From NCBI GenBank assembly GCA_038216025.1, contig JBBQQK010000024.1, positions 1-13,524 on the forward strand: a DNA stretch of 13,524 bases. The letters are read 5' to 3'. The stretch is from JBBQQK01 sp038216025 (GTDB lineage: Bacteria > Patescibacteriota > UBA1384 > XYA2-FULL-43-10 > 1-14-0-10-43-13). A model generated the notes under the pieces. That model saw only the letters and a list, made by a program, of their open reading frames with translations. It was not told where the DNA came from and did not search any database. Numbering within the stretch: position 1 is the stretch's first letter; each line of letters begins with the position of its first letter. Positions 1-6,088 of the stretch are shown piece by piece. Position numbers and translations under genes: made by a program.

Positions 1-1271
1 AAAACCCCAGTATGGCCAACCATGTCGCAGTTAGCGTAATTTATAATTACAAAATCAAGTTTATTTTTTTCGACCGTCTCTATAACTTTGGCAGTCACTT
101 CGTCCGCTGACATTTCCGGCTTCAAATCATAAGTTGCCACATTTGGCGAAGGAGCCAACTCCCACACTTCACCATCAAAGGGAGTCGCATTACCTCCATT
201 GAAAAAATATGTAACGTGGGCATATTTCTCGGTTTCAGCAAAATGACCTTGTCTTAGCCCAGCCCCTGAAATCATTTTGGCCAAAGGAGTTTTGATCCTC
301 AGAGATGGATAAGCAATTTGCACAGGGAAGAATTCATTGAAGGTTACCATTGTTATGATATTTGTCTTTAGCGGCTTGGTGCCTAATTCTTTTTTTTCAA
401 ATAGGAACATTTCCAATATCTCACGCATTCTGTCCGGCCGTATATTAAAGAAAAATGTGTTGTCCCCTTCGTGAACAAGCCCGTCCGATGTCAACTCGTT
501 TTTTCTACCCAAAAGTTTTCCAATGAAGTTAGAGCCGACGCTTTTCATATCAACGATAAACGGCTTAACAAATTCATCATAAATTTTTTCTTTGTATGCA
601 GCGTCTACACCGGCTTTTGCGGAAGAAAATTTGGGGGCCTCGCCTTTAGTAATGGCATCATAATATAATTTTATTCTATCCCACCGATTATCACGATCCA
701 TGCCATAATAACGGCCACCAACAGTTGAGATATATGCGTTGAGTCCGCAGGATTTTATTTTTTTAGACAAGTCCTCGATGAATTGCAACGCGGTTTGAGG
801 AGCAGTGTCGCGGCCATCTGTCATCATATGTATGAAAATTTCATTCTTAGTCGATTCTTGCTTAAGAATATCCAGTATGGCAGAAATATGACTGATATGG
901 CTATGTACACCGCCGTTGCTGACCAAACCGATCAAGTGGATAGGTTTTTTATTTTCTTTTGAGCTTTTAACGAATTTAATAATATTTTCGTTTTTTGTAA
1001 AAGAGCCGCTGTTTACTTCTTTGTCAATTCTCAAAAGCTCCTGGAAGACAAGCTTACCGCTCCCAATCGAAGTGTGGCCTACTTCAGATGAGCCGATATT
1101 ACCCCAAGGCAATCCGACATTTTCACCAAAAGCATTGACTAGTGTGTGAGCATAATTTTTCCACAAATTATCGAAAACAGGAGTTTTGGCTGCCCAAATG
1201 GCATTTCCTTTTTTGATTGGACTATAGCCCCAACCGTCCATGATAACTAAAATCAGCTTCGGCTGATGCAT
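1..1271 (-). CDS. gpmI: 2,3-bisphosphoglycerate-independent phosphoglycerate mutase, 3' end cut by window edge
   Basis: Interconverts 3- and 2-phosphoglycerate in lower glycolysis through a phosphoserine intermediate and two divalent metals, normally in the cytoplasm. About 423 codons are visible of a family length near 510-530. Family motifs in order are MDGWG (Asp12), GSSEVGH with the nucleophile Ser62, SNGGVHSH, TDGRD, GRYYGMDRDNRW, NIRPDR, AETEKYAHVTYF and NYANCDMVGH, after which the window ends. The last metal-binding block (ADHGN and EHT in relatives) lies outside the window. The ATG at 1271 has AGGAG four bases upstream. This copy differs clearly from the second gpmI at 9612-11195, for example GSSEVGHTSIGSG against GNSEAGHLNLGAG, so it is a distinct paralogue and not a recent duplicate. 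It is transcribed divergently from rarA. What is visible looks catalytically intact; completeness cannot be judged. Confidence 0.93.
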   Translation of the reverse strand, partial: MHQPKLILVIMDGWGYSPIKKGNAIWAAKTPVFDNLWKNYAHTLVNAFGENVGLPWGNIGSSEVGHTSIGSGKLVFQELLRIDKEVNSGSFTKNENIIKFVKSSKENKKPIHLIGLVSNGGVHSHISHISAILDILKQESTKNEIFIHMMTDGRDTAPQTALQFIEDLSKKIKSCGLNAYISTVGGRYYGMDRDNRWDRIKLYYDAITKGEAPKFSSAKAGVDAAYKEKIYDEFVKPFIVDMKSVGSNFIGKLLGRKNELTSDGLVHEGDNTFFFNIRPDRMREILEMFLFEKKELGTKPLKTNIITMVTFNEFFPVQIAYPSLRIKTPLAKMISGAGLRQGHFAETEKYAHVTYFFNGGNATPFDGEVWELAPSPNVATYDLKPEMSADEVTAKVIETVEKNKLDFVIINYANCDMVGHTGV

Positions 1272-1293
1272 ATTTCTCCTTTATTACATAATT

Positions 1294-1302
1294 ATTCTAT
1301 CA
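1294..1302 (-). promoter_or_regulatory. Extended -10 promoter of the edge gpmI copy
   Basis: On the minus strand TGATAGAAT is an extended -10 (TGn plus TAGAAT). Transcription would start near 1286, giving a leader of about 15 nt that carries the AGGAG at 1276-1280. The -35 is weak (TTATTA-like at 17 nt), as is common with extended -10 elements. It is back to back with the rarA promoter. Confidence 0.45.
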
Positions 1303-1326
1303 CAACCTCTATCGGTTAATAAAATA

Positions 1327-1357
1327 CTGACCCTTTCACACAATACTATGCTAAAAT
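1327..1357 (+). promoter_or_regulatory. rarA promoter, extended -10, probably leaderless
   Basis: TGCTAAAAT (extended -10; TAAAAT at 1352-1357) ends nine bases before the rarA ATG. A CTGACC at 1327-1332 is a poor -35 at 19-nt spacing. There is no Shine-Dalgarno sequence between the -10 and the ATG, so the transcript probably begins at or next to the start codon. The tsaC promoter has the same arrangement. Confidence 0.5.
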
Positions 1358-1366
1358 ATCCTTGTT

Positions 1367-2587
1367 ATGAACAATACTCCTCTGGCTGAAAAATTAAGAC
1401 CGAAAACATTAGCTGATTTTATCGGTCAGGAGCATATTTTAGGTGAAGGCAAACTGTTACGCCGGTTGATCGAGACTGATCGGATCATTCCGATGATCTT
1501 CTGGGGACCTCCCGGTTGTGGTAAGACGACAATTGCCAAAATAATCGCCGAATTGACCGGCTCGTATTTTGTTTTTTTCTCGGCTGTAATCGGCGGAGTG
1601 GCTGATGTACGGAGGATAATAGGGGAATCGCAGGAGCGACTGAAAGAAAACAGAAAAACTATTTTATTTGTCGATGAAATTCACCGTTTTAACAAATCTC
1701 AACAGGATGGTTTTTTGCCGTATGTAGAAAATGGCACCATTATCTTGCTCGGGGCCACGACAGAAAATCCCTCGTTTGAAATTAACGCTCCGCTTTTATC
1801 ACGAGCAAAAGTATTCCATTTCAGAGAATTGAGTCTTGAAAATATACAAGCCCTGCTCAAATCAGCAGTAAAAAAGATTAATTCAAAGCCCGATGAATAT
1901 TTCTCTCATCTTAAAAAAAATAAAATATCAATTGAAGATGATGCGGCCGAAAAAATTGCCAACCTTTGCGAAGGGGATATTCGCGATGCCTATAATTCAC
2001 TAGAAATTGCCATTATAACGGGGAAAATCGAAAATCATAAACTAAGTATTACTAAGACAGAAGCTGAAGAGGCAATTCAGCAAAAATTTATTCGTTATGA
2101 CAAAGGGGCCGACGGCCACTTTGACGCTATATCTGCGCTTAACAAATCTCTCCGCGCCTCCGATGCCGACGCTTCACTCCATTATCTTTGCCGCATGCTG
2201 GAAGCAGGAGAGGATCCCCTGTATATAGTAAGGCGTCTAGTCAGATTTGCTTCGGAAGATATCGGCTTAGCCGATCCTCAGGCGCTTGTTTTAGCAGTAG
2301 CCACACAACAAGCAGTTCACTTTATTGGTATGCCCGAGGGAGGATTGGCCCTTGCGGAAATTGCGGTCTATCTGGCAAAAGCACCAAAATCACGAGCTAT
2401 TGATGAAGCGTATTCGGCTGCCAGAAATGACGTTGTGAACAATCGTCTTGATCCGATCCCTCTCAATATTAGAAATGCTCAAACTAAACTGATGAAAGAT
2501 TTCGGCTTTGGCAAAGGGTATCAAATGTATGGGAAAGAATCCCATTTGCCAGAGAATTTAAAGGACCGAAAGTATTGGAAAGATTAA
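1367..2587 (+). CDS. rarA: Replication-associated recombination protein A (RarA/MgsA), AAA+ ATPase
   Basis: AAA+ ATPase of the clamp-loader-like RarA/MgsA/WRNIP1 family, which acts at stalled replication forks in the cytoplasm. The 406 residues show the family N-terminus (LAEKLRPKTLADFIGQEH, residues 6-23), Walker A GPPGCGKTT (47-55), the SAVIGGVADVR loop (72-82), Walker B LFVDEIHRF (100-108), sensor 1 GATTENPSF (129-137) and the arginine-finger motif LLSRAKVF with Arg146. The C-terminal part holds the family tetramerisation region (SASDADASLHYL-like segment, GEDPLYIVRRLVRFASEDIGLADP, and the NNRLDPIPLNIRNAQTKLMKDFGFGKGY end). Length is slightly below the E. coli protein (~447 aa). It is a single-gene unit with its own promoter and a hairpin terminator 31 bases past the stop. 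No ribosome-binding site precedes the ATG. Confidence 0.96.
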   Translation: MNNTPLAEKLRPKTLADFIGQEHILGEGKLLRRLIETDRIIPMIFWGPPGCGKTTIAKIIAELTGSYFVFFSAVIGGVADVRRIIGESQERLKENRKTILFVDEIHRFNKSQQDGFLPYVENGTIILLGATTENPSFEINAPLLSRAKVFHFRELSLENIQALLKSAVKKINSKPDEYFSHLKKNKISIEDDAAEKIANLCEGDIRDAYNSLEIAIITGKIENHKLSITKTEAEEAIQQKFIRYDKGADGHFDAISALNKSLRASDADASLHYLCRMLEAGEDPLYIVRRLVRFASEDIGLADPQALVLAVATQQAVHFIGMPEGGLALAEIAVYLAKAPKSRAIDEAYSAARNDVVNNRLDPIPLNIRNAQTKLMKDFGFGKGYQMYGKESHLPENLKDRKYWKD

Positions 2588-2618
2588 TTCAAAAGACTGA
2601 GTAACCGCAAAGTTATTA

Positions 2619-2651
2619 AAAATACGCCCACGATTGCTCGGGGCGTATTTT
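2619..2651. terminator. Bidirectional rho-independent terminator between rarA and the repeat protein
   Basis: An 11-bp perfect stem (AAAATACGCCC / GGGCGTATTTT) encloses an 11-nt loop. T-rich sequence follows on the plus strand, and TTTTTAATAA follows on the minus strand, so it can serve both convergent genes. Confidence 0.85.
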
Positions 2652-2687
2652 ATTTGATCCATTATTTAATGAATCAAGGATCAAATA
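2651..2687. repeat. 10-bp inverted repeat spanning the 3' end of the repeat-protein gene
   Basis: TATTTGATCC (2651-2660) and GGATCAAATA (2678-2687) are perfect complements separated by 17 bases that include the stop codon of the minus-strand gene. It abuts the terminator stem, sharing base 2651, so the minus-strand mRNA would end in two adjacent hairpins. It may protect the 3' end or simply be part of the terminator. Confidence 0.5.
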
Positions 2688-3177
2688 AGTTATTTAATAT
2701 TAAAAGATCAGCCAAACTGTCTCCACTGCCTCCATTTCCTGTAACACGATCAACTGCTATTAATCCTGCTAGATTGCGAGTCGCAGAGCTTGTTCCAGTT
2801 GCACCGTTGCTTGTGCCGTTGAATAATCCGTTCATGATAATCAAGCTTCCAAGATCACTGGAGTTGCTAGTCATAGAGCCATTATCACCCGTAATTCTAT
2901 CTACAGCTATTAATCCAGCAAGATCTCTTGTCGAAGTGGTTGAGCCATTCCCGAAAAGTCCATCCAAAACTATAAGGCTCCCCAAATCGCTGCTTCCACC
3001 GCTAACTGAACCGCCGTTTCCGGTAATTCTGTCAACTGCGATAAGCCCGGCCAAATTTCTGGTGCTGGTTGAAACCGTAGCAGCATGTGCAGGTTTTACG
3101 ATTGCAATCATTCCAATACCAGCAATCAGCATTAAGGCTGCAAACATTGACTTCATTTTTAATGATAAGTTTTTCAT
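2674..3177 (-). CDS. Small secreted protein with three internal repeats, function unknown
   Basis: Not recognised. The 167-aa product has a clear signal peptide: basic start MKNLSLKMK, hydrophobic core FAALMLIAGIGMIAIV (12-27) and an AHA|A cleavage site after residue 32. The mature ~135 residues are three copies of TRxLAGLIAVDRITGNGGS (Arg40, Arg84, Arg134), each followed after 20-24 residues by a second unit SDLGSLIVLDGLFGNG. Both units share a DLxxLIxxD core, so it can also be read as six short repeats joined by Gly/Ser/Asn/Thr-rich linkers. There is no cysteine and no membrane anchor after the signal. The ATG at 3177 is preferred over an in-frame GTG at 3186 because AGGAGG lies eight bases before it and overlaps that GTG. 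It is a monocistronic gene convergent with rarA. A short beta-solenoid or self-assembling surface protein is possible but is inference. Confidence 0.85.
   Translation of the reverse strand: MKNLSLKMKSMFAALMLIAGIGMIAIVKPAHAATVSTSTRNLAGLIAVDRITGNGGSVSGGSSDLGSLIVLDGLFGNGSTTSTRDLAGLIAVDRITGDNGSMTSNSSDLGSLIIMNGLFNGTSNGATGTSSATRNLAGLIAVDRVTGNGGSGDSLADLLILNNLFDP
2677..3072 (-). repeat. Tandem coding repeats of the secreted protein (3 units)
   Basis: The three units begin near residues 38, 82 and 132, with periods of about 44 and 50 residues. The LAGLIAVDR core is invariant in protein sequence but the DNA differs at many synonymous sites, so the repeats are old and held by selection on the protein. 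The third unit has a shortened linker and a divergent last half (SLADLLILNNLF). Confidence 0.8.
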
Positions 3178-3185
3178 TTGTTTCA

Positions 3186-3191
3186 CCTCCT
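3186..3191 (-). promoter_or_regulatory. Strong ribosome-binding site that sets the start of the repeat protein
   Basis: AGGAGG inside AAAGGAGGTG is a near-perfect Shine-Dalgarno sequence, eight bases before the ATG at 3177. It is the strongest in the window and suggests high translation. Confidence 0.8.
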
Positions 3192-3250
3192 TTCAAAGGT
3201 TAACTAAAATGTATATCCTATCCCTCCAGAATTCAGTAGAATAATAATTA

Positions 3251-3278
3251 GAAAAAGCCCCGTTACGGGGAATTTTTT
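3251..3278. terminator. Short GC hairpin with T-tracts on both strands; terminator or leader attenuator
   Basis: CCCCG-TTA-CGGGG (3258-3270) is followed by AATTTTTT on the plus strand, and on the minus strand by CTTTTTC. On the minus strand it lies between the POR operon end and the repeat-protein gene. It is either a second terminator or, if transcription starts near 3293, an attenuator in the leader of the repeat gene. Confidence 0.55.
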
Positions 3279-3299
3279 GAACTGATTGACAGCTGGCGG

Positions 3300-3305
3300 A
3301 TTATA
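3300..3305 (-). promoter_or_regulatory. Possible -10 box for the repeat-protein gene
   Basis: A consensus TATAAT on the minus strand lies directly after the 34-bp palindrome. No good -35 is seen; the 17-nt position falls inside the palindrome (CACGAT). If used, the leader would be ~115 nt and contain the 3251-3278 hairpin. Tentative. Confidence 0.3.
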
Positions 3306-3338
3306 CAAAAACACCACGATATATCGTGGTGTTTTTGT
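3305..3338. terminator. Perfect 34-bp palindrome ending in T-tract; terminator of the POR operon
   Basis: Two 17-bp arms (ACAAAAACACCACGATA and its exact complement) meet with no spacer. The GC-rich core ACCACG/CGTGGT is flanked by A5 and T5, so it reads as a rho-independent terminator on both strands. It is the distal one of two hairpins after the operon's last stop at 3421. Confidence 0.7.
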
Positions 3339-3339
3339 T

Positions 3340-3366
3340 CTTTAAGCATAAAATATATGCTTAAAG
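3340..3366 (-). terminator. 11-bp hairpin, first stem-loop after the POR operon
   Basis: CTTTAAGCATA and TATGCTTAAAG are perfect complements around a 5-nt AT loop. It sits about 55 bases after the stop of the gamma-delta gene and one base before the 34-bp palindrome. It is AT-rich and on the minus strand is followed by AACAAAAAC, not a T-run, so it may be an mRNA 3'-protective stem and not a terminator itself. Confidence 0.45.
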
Positions 3367-3420
3367 TTTTCTTATTTTTATGCTAATCAATCGCTTAAAT
3401 ACTCAGATCCTCTTTTCAGC

Positions 3421-4242
3421 TTAAGCGCTAGCGTCCATTTCCATGGTAATTGCACCGTCAGGACAGAAATTTTTACAGTTCTGACACCCTATGCATTTTT
3501 CCAAATCCACCTGTGGAATCGGAGTAGAAAAAACACCCAAATCCTCGCCTAAAGACAAGGCCCCAACTGGACATTTGTGTATGCATATTCCACAACCTTT
3601 ACACTTGTCGGGAAGGATCGTCCCGTGTTTGCCGTGACCCTTAACTAAAATCGCTTGATGTTTAGCTTTAAAAATTGCTCTAGTAAAGTCTTCCGTTTCT
3701 GGAACAATTTCCAGGCCGAAAAGAAACGCCTCATGAGCAAGATTTTCATCTTCTTTTTTCTTGAATTTCTTGCTTAAAAAATTAAATATTTCTTCCCAAA
3801 TCAATTCTTCCTTTATTCCTATTGCCTTCGCGATAACTCCCAACACGATAAGGTTAAAAGATCGCAAAGCGAACTTTTCTTTGGCGTATTTGGTCGCAGG
3901 AACCCCATGAATTTTACTTACAAAGATAGGTAAATCACCTTTACTGATGGTGGAACTGTCAAAATACAATTCTGTATTTGGGTCTAGATAGTTTTCAACT
4001 GTTTTAATGGCACGCTTGCCCAATATAACGACAATGTCAGCTTTATCAAATTTAGGATGTCGAATTTCTTTGTTGTCGATTGTAATAAAAGCGACCGAAG
4101 GCGTACCTCTCTGTTCAACCCCGAAGGAAGGTAGATATGACACTTCAAATCCTTGTTTTGAAGCAGCTGTAACAAAAACTTTTGATATAGTCTGTATTCC
4201 TTGACCGCCTTCACCGGAAAAAATAATTCTAATTCTCTGCAT
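3421..4242 (-). CDS. 2-oxoacid:ferredoxin oxidoreductase, fused gamma and delta (2[4Fe-4S] ferredoxin) subunit
   Basis: The 273-aa product joins two subunits of the pyruvate/2-oxoacid:ferredoxin oxidoreductase. Residues 1-~190 are the gamma domain, opening with RIIFSGEGGQGIQT (5-18) and carrying the SYLPSFGVEQRGTPS segment. Residues ~208-270 are a ferredoxin domain with two CxxCxxCxxxCP motifs (Cys214/217/220/224 and Cys250/253/256/260), which carry electrons from the thiamine site to external ferredoxin. The reading frame is open up to 4320, but the ATG at 4242 is chosen: the GEGGQG fold begins at once, AAGGAA lies about eight bases upstream, and the 26 extra residues overlap the beta gene and look like nothing. 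It overlaps the beta gene end by 14 bases, so the two are probably translationally coupled. It is the last gene of the operon, before tandem hairpins. Confidence 0.92.
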   Translation of the reverse strand: MQRIRIIFSGEGGQGIQTISKVFVTAASKQGFEVSYLPSFGVEQRGTPSVAFITIDNKEIRHPKFDKADIVVILGKRAIKTVENYLDPNTELYFDSSTISKGDLPIFVSKIHGVPATKYAKEKFALRSFNLIVLGVIAKAIGIKEELIWEEIFNFLSKKFKKKEDENLAHEAFLFGLEIVPETEDFTRAIFKAKHQAILVKGHGKHGTILPDKCKGCGICIHKCPVGALSLGEDLGVFSTPIPQVDLEKCIGCQNCKNFCPDGAITMEMDASA

Positions 4243-4966
4243 TTTCATTTCCTTTCTTGATTTCCCCTCCAGGGTAATATTTATCCATCTGGGAAAGCTT
4301 TTCAAAACATTGTTTTGCATTCATTTTCCAATTAGTAGGACAGATGGACATGATTTCAACCATCGAAAAAGAGTTGTTTTTCTGTTGGTTTAAAAGAGCA
4401 TTTTTAAGATATTGCTTAACTAAAAGTGGCTTGGAAATTGAAGCCCGAGCTATGTAAGCTTTCGGATTTGCGACATTGGCAATCAATTCGGGTCCGAAAA
4501 AACCAGGACCAAAATTTTCAGGCTTTCCAGTTGGAGTTGTCGACGTTACTTCACCAGGCATGGTTGTGGGAGCCATTTGTCCGCCGGTCATCGCGTACAA
4601 ATCATTATGTACTACAATAGCAGTGATTGGATCGTTTCTAAAGGCTGCATGAATAAGCGATTGAAGACCGATAGCATAAGCGCCCCCATCTCCCATATAC
4701 GCCAAAACTGTTCTTTTAGGCTTCATCATTTTATAGCCAACCATCGTTGGAGTGACGCGTCCATGATGAGTTTGAACCGTATCAAAATCGAAAAAATTCC
4801 AAGCCAAAAGAGAGCAGCCAATATCAATTCCGATCGTTGTCTTATCACTTATTTTTAATTCGTCTATGGCAAAACCTAATTGCTTTAAGGCAACTCCGTG
4901 CCCACAGCCAGGACAAAAAAGATGAGGTTTGGATTTTGAACGCCATACTTTGGGCATTGTTTCCAT
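4229..4966 (-). CDS. 2-oxoacid:ferredoxin oxidoreductase, beta subunit (thiamine diphosphate-binding)
   Basis: Catalytic thiamine diphosphate subunit of the oxidoreductase. Visible motifs are FCPGCGHG (Cys18, Cys21), IGCS with Cys51, THHGR (66-70), the ThDP/Mg motif GDGGAYAIG (92-100) ending at Asn121 in HNDLYAMTGGQ, and SICPTNW with Cys209. Four cysteines in these positions match the ligands of the proximal [4Fe-4S] cluster in the family. At 245 aa it is slightly short for a KorB/PorB-type subunit (~270-300). It starts 55 bases after the alpha gene, at an ATG seven bases after AGGA. Substrate cannot be told from sequence alone; the neighbouring ADP-forming acetyl-CoA synthetase and glycolytic gpmI favour pyruvate. 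Confidence 0.93.
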   Translation of the reverse strand: METMPKVWRSKSKPHLFCPGCGHGVALKQLGFAIDELKISDKTTIGIDIGCSLLAWNFFDFDTVQTHHGRVTPTMVGYKMMKPKRTVLAYMGDGGAYAIGLQSLIHAAFRNDPITAIVVHNDLYAMTGGQMAPTTMPGEVTSTTPTGKPENFGPGFFGPELIANVANPKAYIARASISKPLLVKQYLKNALLNQQKNNSFSMVEIMSICPTNWKMNAKQCFEKLSQMDKYYPGGEIKKGNENAEN

Positions 4967-5021
4967 ATTTATTTCCTAATAGTTAATTGATTGATATATC
5001 TAATTAAAGAAATTAAAACTT

Positions 5022-6053
5022 TTAGCTAACAAGTATCTTTCGCGCAATCTCAGCACCGGTGAAGGAAACTGCCGGCTTTGCGATTTCAACTATCTGGGTC
5101 TTACAGCCAGAAAGTTCGTATTTTACGATCCTTGATAGCTGGTTGAGTGATGATTCGATAACGTAAATCTTTTTTGTTCTTTTCGCCAGTTTTTTAAGGT
5201 GCTGTGGAAATGGATGAACAGTTATCGGTCGAAAAACGCCTATTCTTTTTCTCTTATTTTGCAAAATATCACAAGCATCCATGCTCGCTTGAGCCACAGA
5301 ACCATGAGCAACTATTATTTCCTTGGCACCCTTTATCTTGTATTCCTCATACTCTTCGATTTTTGGTCGAGCCTCATTCCAATCTTCAATATTTTTCATC
5401 AAAACGTCACCAAATACCAGCTCGGAAGAATAGCAATTCCTGAAAAAAGTAGGATTGTTTGTGTCTTCCTTCAAAAGAGGCTTGGCCAAAATAGGCTGAA
5501 TAGGATTTGAAATATTAGCCTTCATTTTTGATTTAGCTATATGACCGTCACCGATAACAAAGGTTGGAAAGCGATATTTCCAAGCAGTGTTAAAAGCTTT
5601 AATAGTCAAGTCGTACATATCCTGAACATTCGAGGCAGAATATACGATTCTCATTCCGTCACCATTGCCGCCGAAAGCAGCTAGATTGACCTCTTGTTGC
5701 GAATAATTAACAGTTCCCGTTGAAGGACCGCCCCGTTGCATCGCAATACACACAAACGGTAGGCGCAAATTTTCAGCCATTGATAATGGGTCTTGCATTA
5801 AGACATGTCCGGGACCGGCGGTAGCTGTGAACGCCTTCGCGCCAGCAAGAATTGCTCCTATAGTAGCAAACCCGGCAGCTGTTTCATCCTCTGTTTGAAG
5901 ATATTTTTTACTTTTATCGACAAGGGTATTTCTTATCCATCCTTCTAATATCTCGGTTGAAGGCGTAATAGGGTAGCCGTACATAACATCTGCCCCAGCG
6001 GCCAAAATGCCTTTCACGGCTGCTTCATTTCCAGACAAAAATTCTATTGCCAT
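5022..6053 (-). CDS. 2-oxoacid:ferredoxin oxidoreductase, alpha subunit
   Basis: The alpha subunit supplies the thiamine pyrimidine-side domain (domain I) and domain II of the complex. The 343 residues show FLSGNEAAVKGILAAGADVMYGYPITPSTE (5-34), the acidic QTEDETAA segment (53-60, with the family glutamate near the thiamine ring), TATAGPGHVLM (76-86), MQRGGPSTGT (105-114), and PTFVIGDGHI before a linker. The C-terminal Rossmann-like domain II carries KEIIVAHGS and GVFRPITVHPFP. QRGGPSTG and PITPSTE are typical of the KorA/VorB-type alpha subunits. It begins 35 bases after the acyl-CoA synthetase gene, with AGAAAGGA about eight bases before the ATG. Together with the next two genes it makes a complete enzyme in alpha, beta, gamma-delta order. 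Confidence 0.93.
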   Translation of the reverse strand: MAIEFLSGNEAAVKGILAAGADVMYGYPITPSTEILEGWIRNTLVDKSKKYLQTEDETAAGFATIGAILAGAKAFTATAGPGHVLMQDPLSMAENLRLPFVCIAMQRGGPSTGTVNYSQQEVNLAAFGGNGDGMRIVYSASNVQDMYDLTIKAFNTAWKYRFPTFVIGDGHIAKSKMKANISNPIQPILAKPLLKEDTNNPTFFRNCYSSELVFGDVLMKNIEDWNEARPKIEEYEEYKIKGAKEIIVAHGSVAQASMDACDILQNKRKRIGVFRPITVHPFPQHLKKLAKRTKKIYVIESSLNQLSRIVKYELSGCKTQIVEIAKPAVSFTGAEIARKILVS

Positions 6054-6088
6054 CTATGTTGTCCTTTCTATTTGATATCCAAATAAAC

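Noticed and set aside
2677..3072. Regular repeats suggestive of a CRISPR array
   Set aside because: The repeats are imperfect in DNA, lie in a coding frame with conserved protein sequence, and have no constant-length spacers or cas genes nearby.
3178..3186. GTG start for the repeat protein
   Set aside because: The GTG overlaps the Shine-Dalgarno sequence itself; the ATG at 3177 is spaced correctly.
2654..3244. 196-aa plus-strand reading frame opposite the repeat protein
   Set aside because: It lies antisense to a gene with a signal peptide, strong ribosome-binding site and protein-level repeats; its own Pro/Leu-rich sequence is the complement of those repeats.
3286..3307. Plus-strand promoter TTGACA ... 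TATACA
   Set aside because: The two boxes are only 10 bases apart, too close for a sigma70-type promoter, and no plus-strand gene follows.
4243..4320. N-terminal 26-residue extension of the POR gamma-delta protein
   Set aside because: The extension overlaps the beta gene, has no ribosome-binding support and matches no part of the gamma domain; the ATG at 4242 has a good site.
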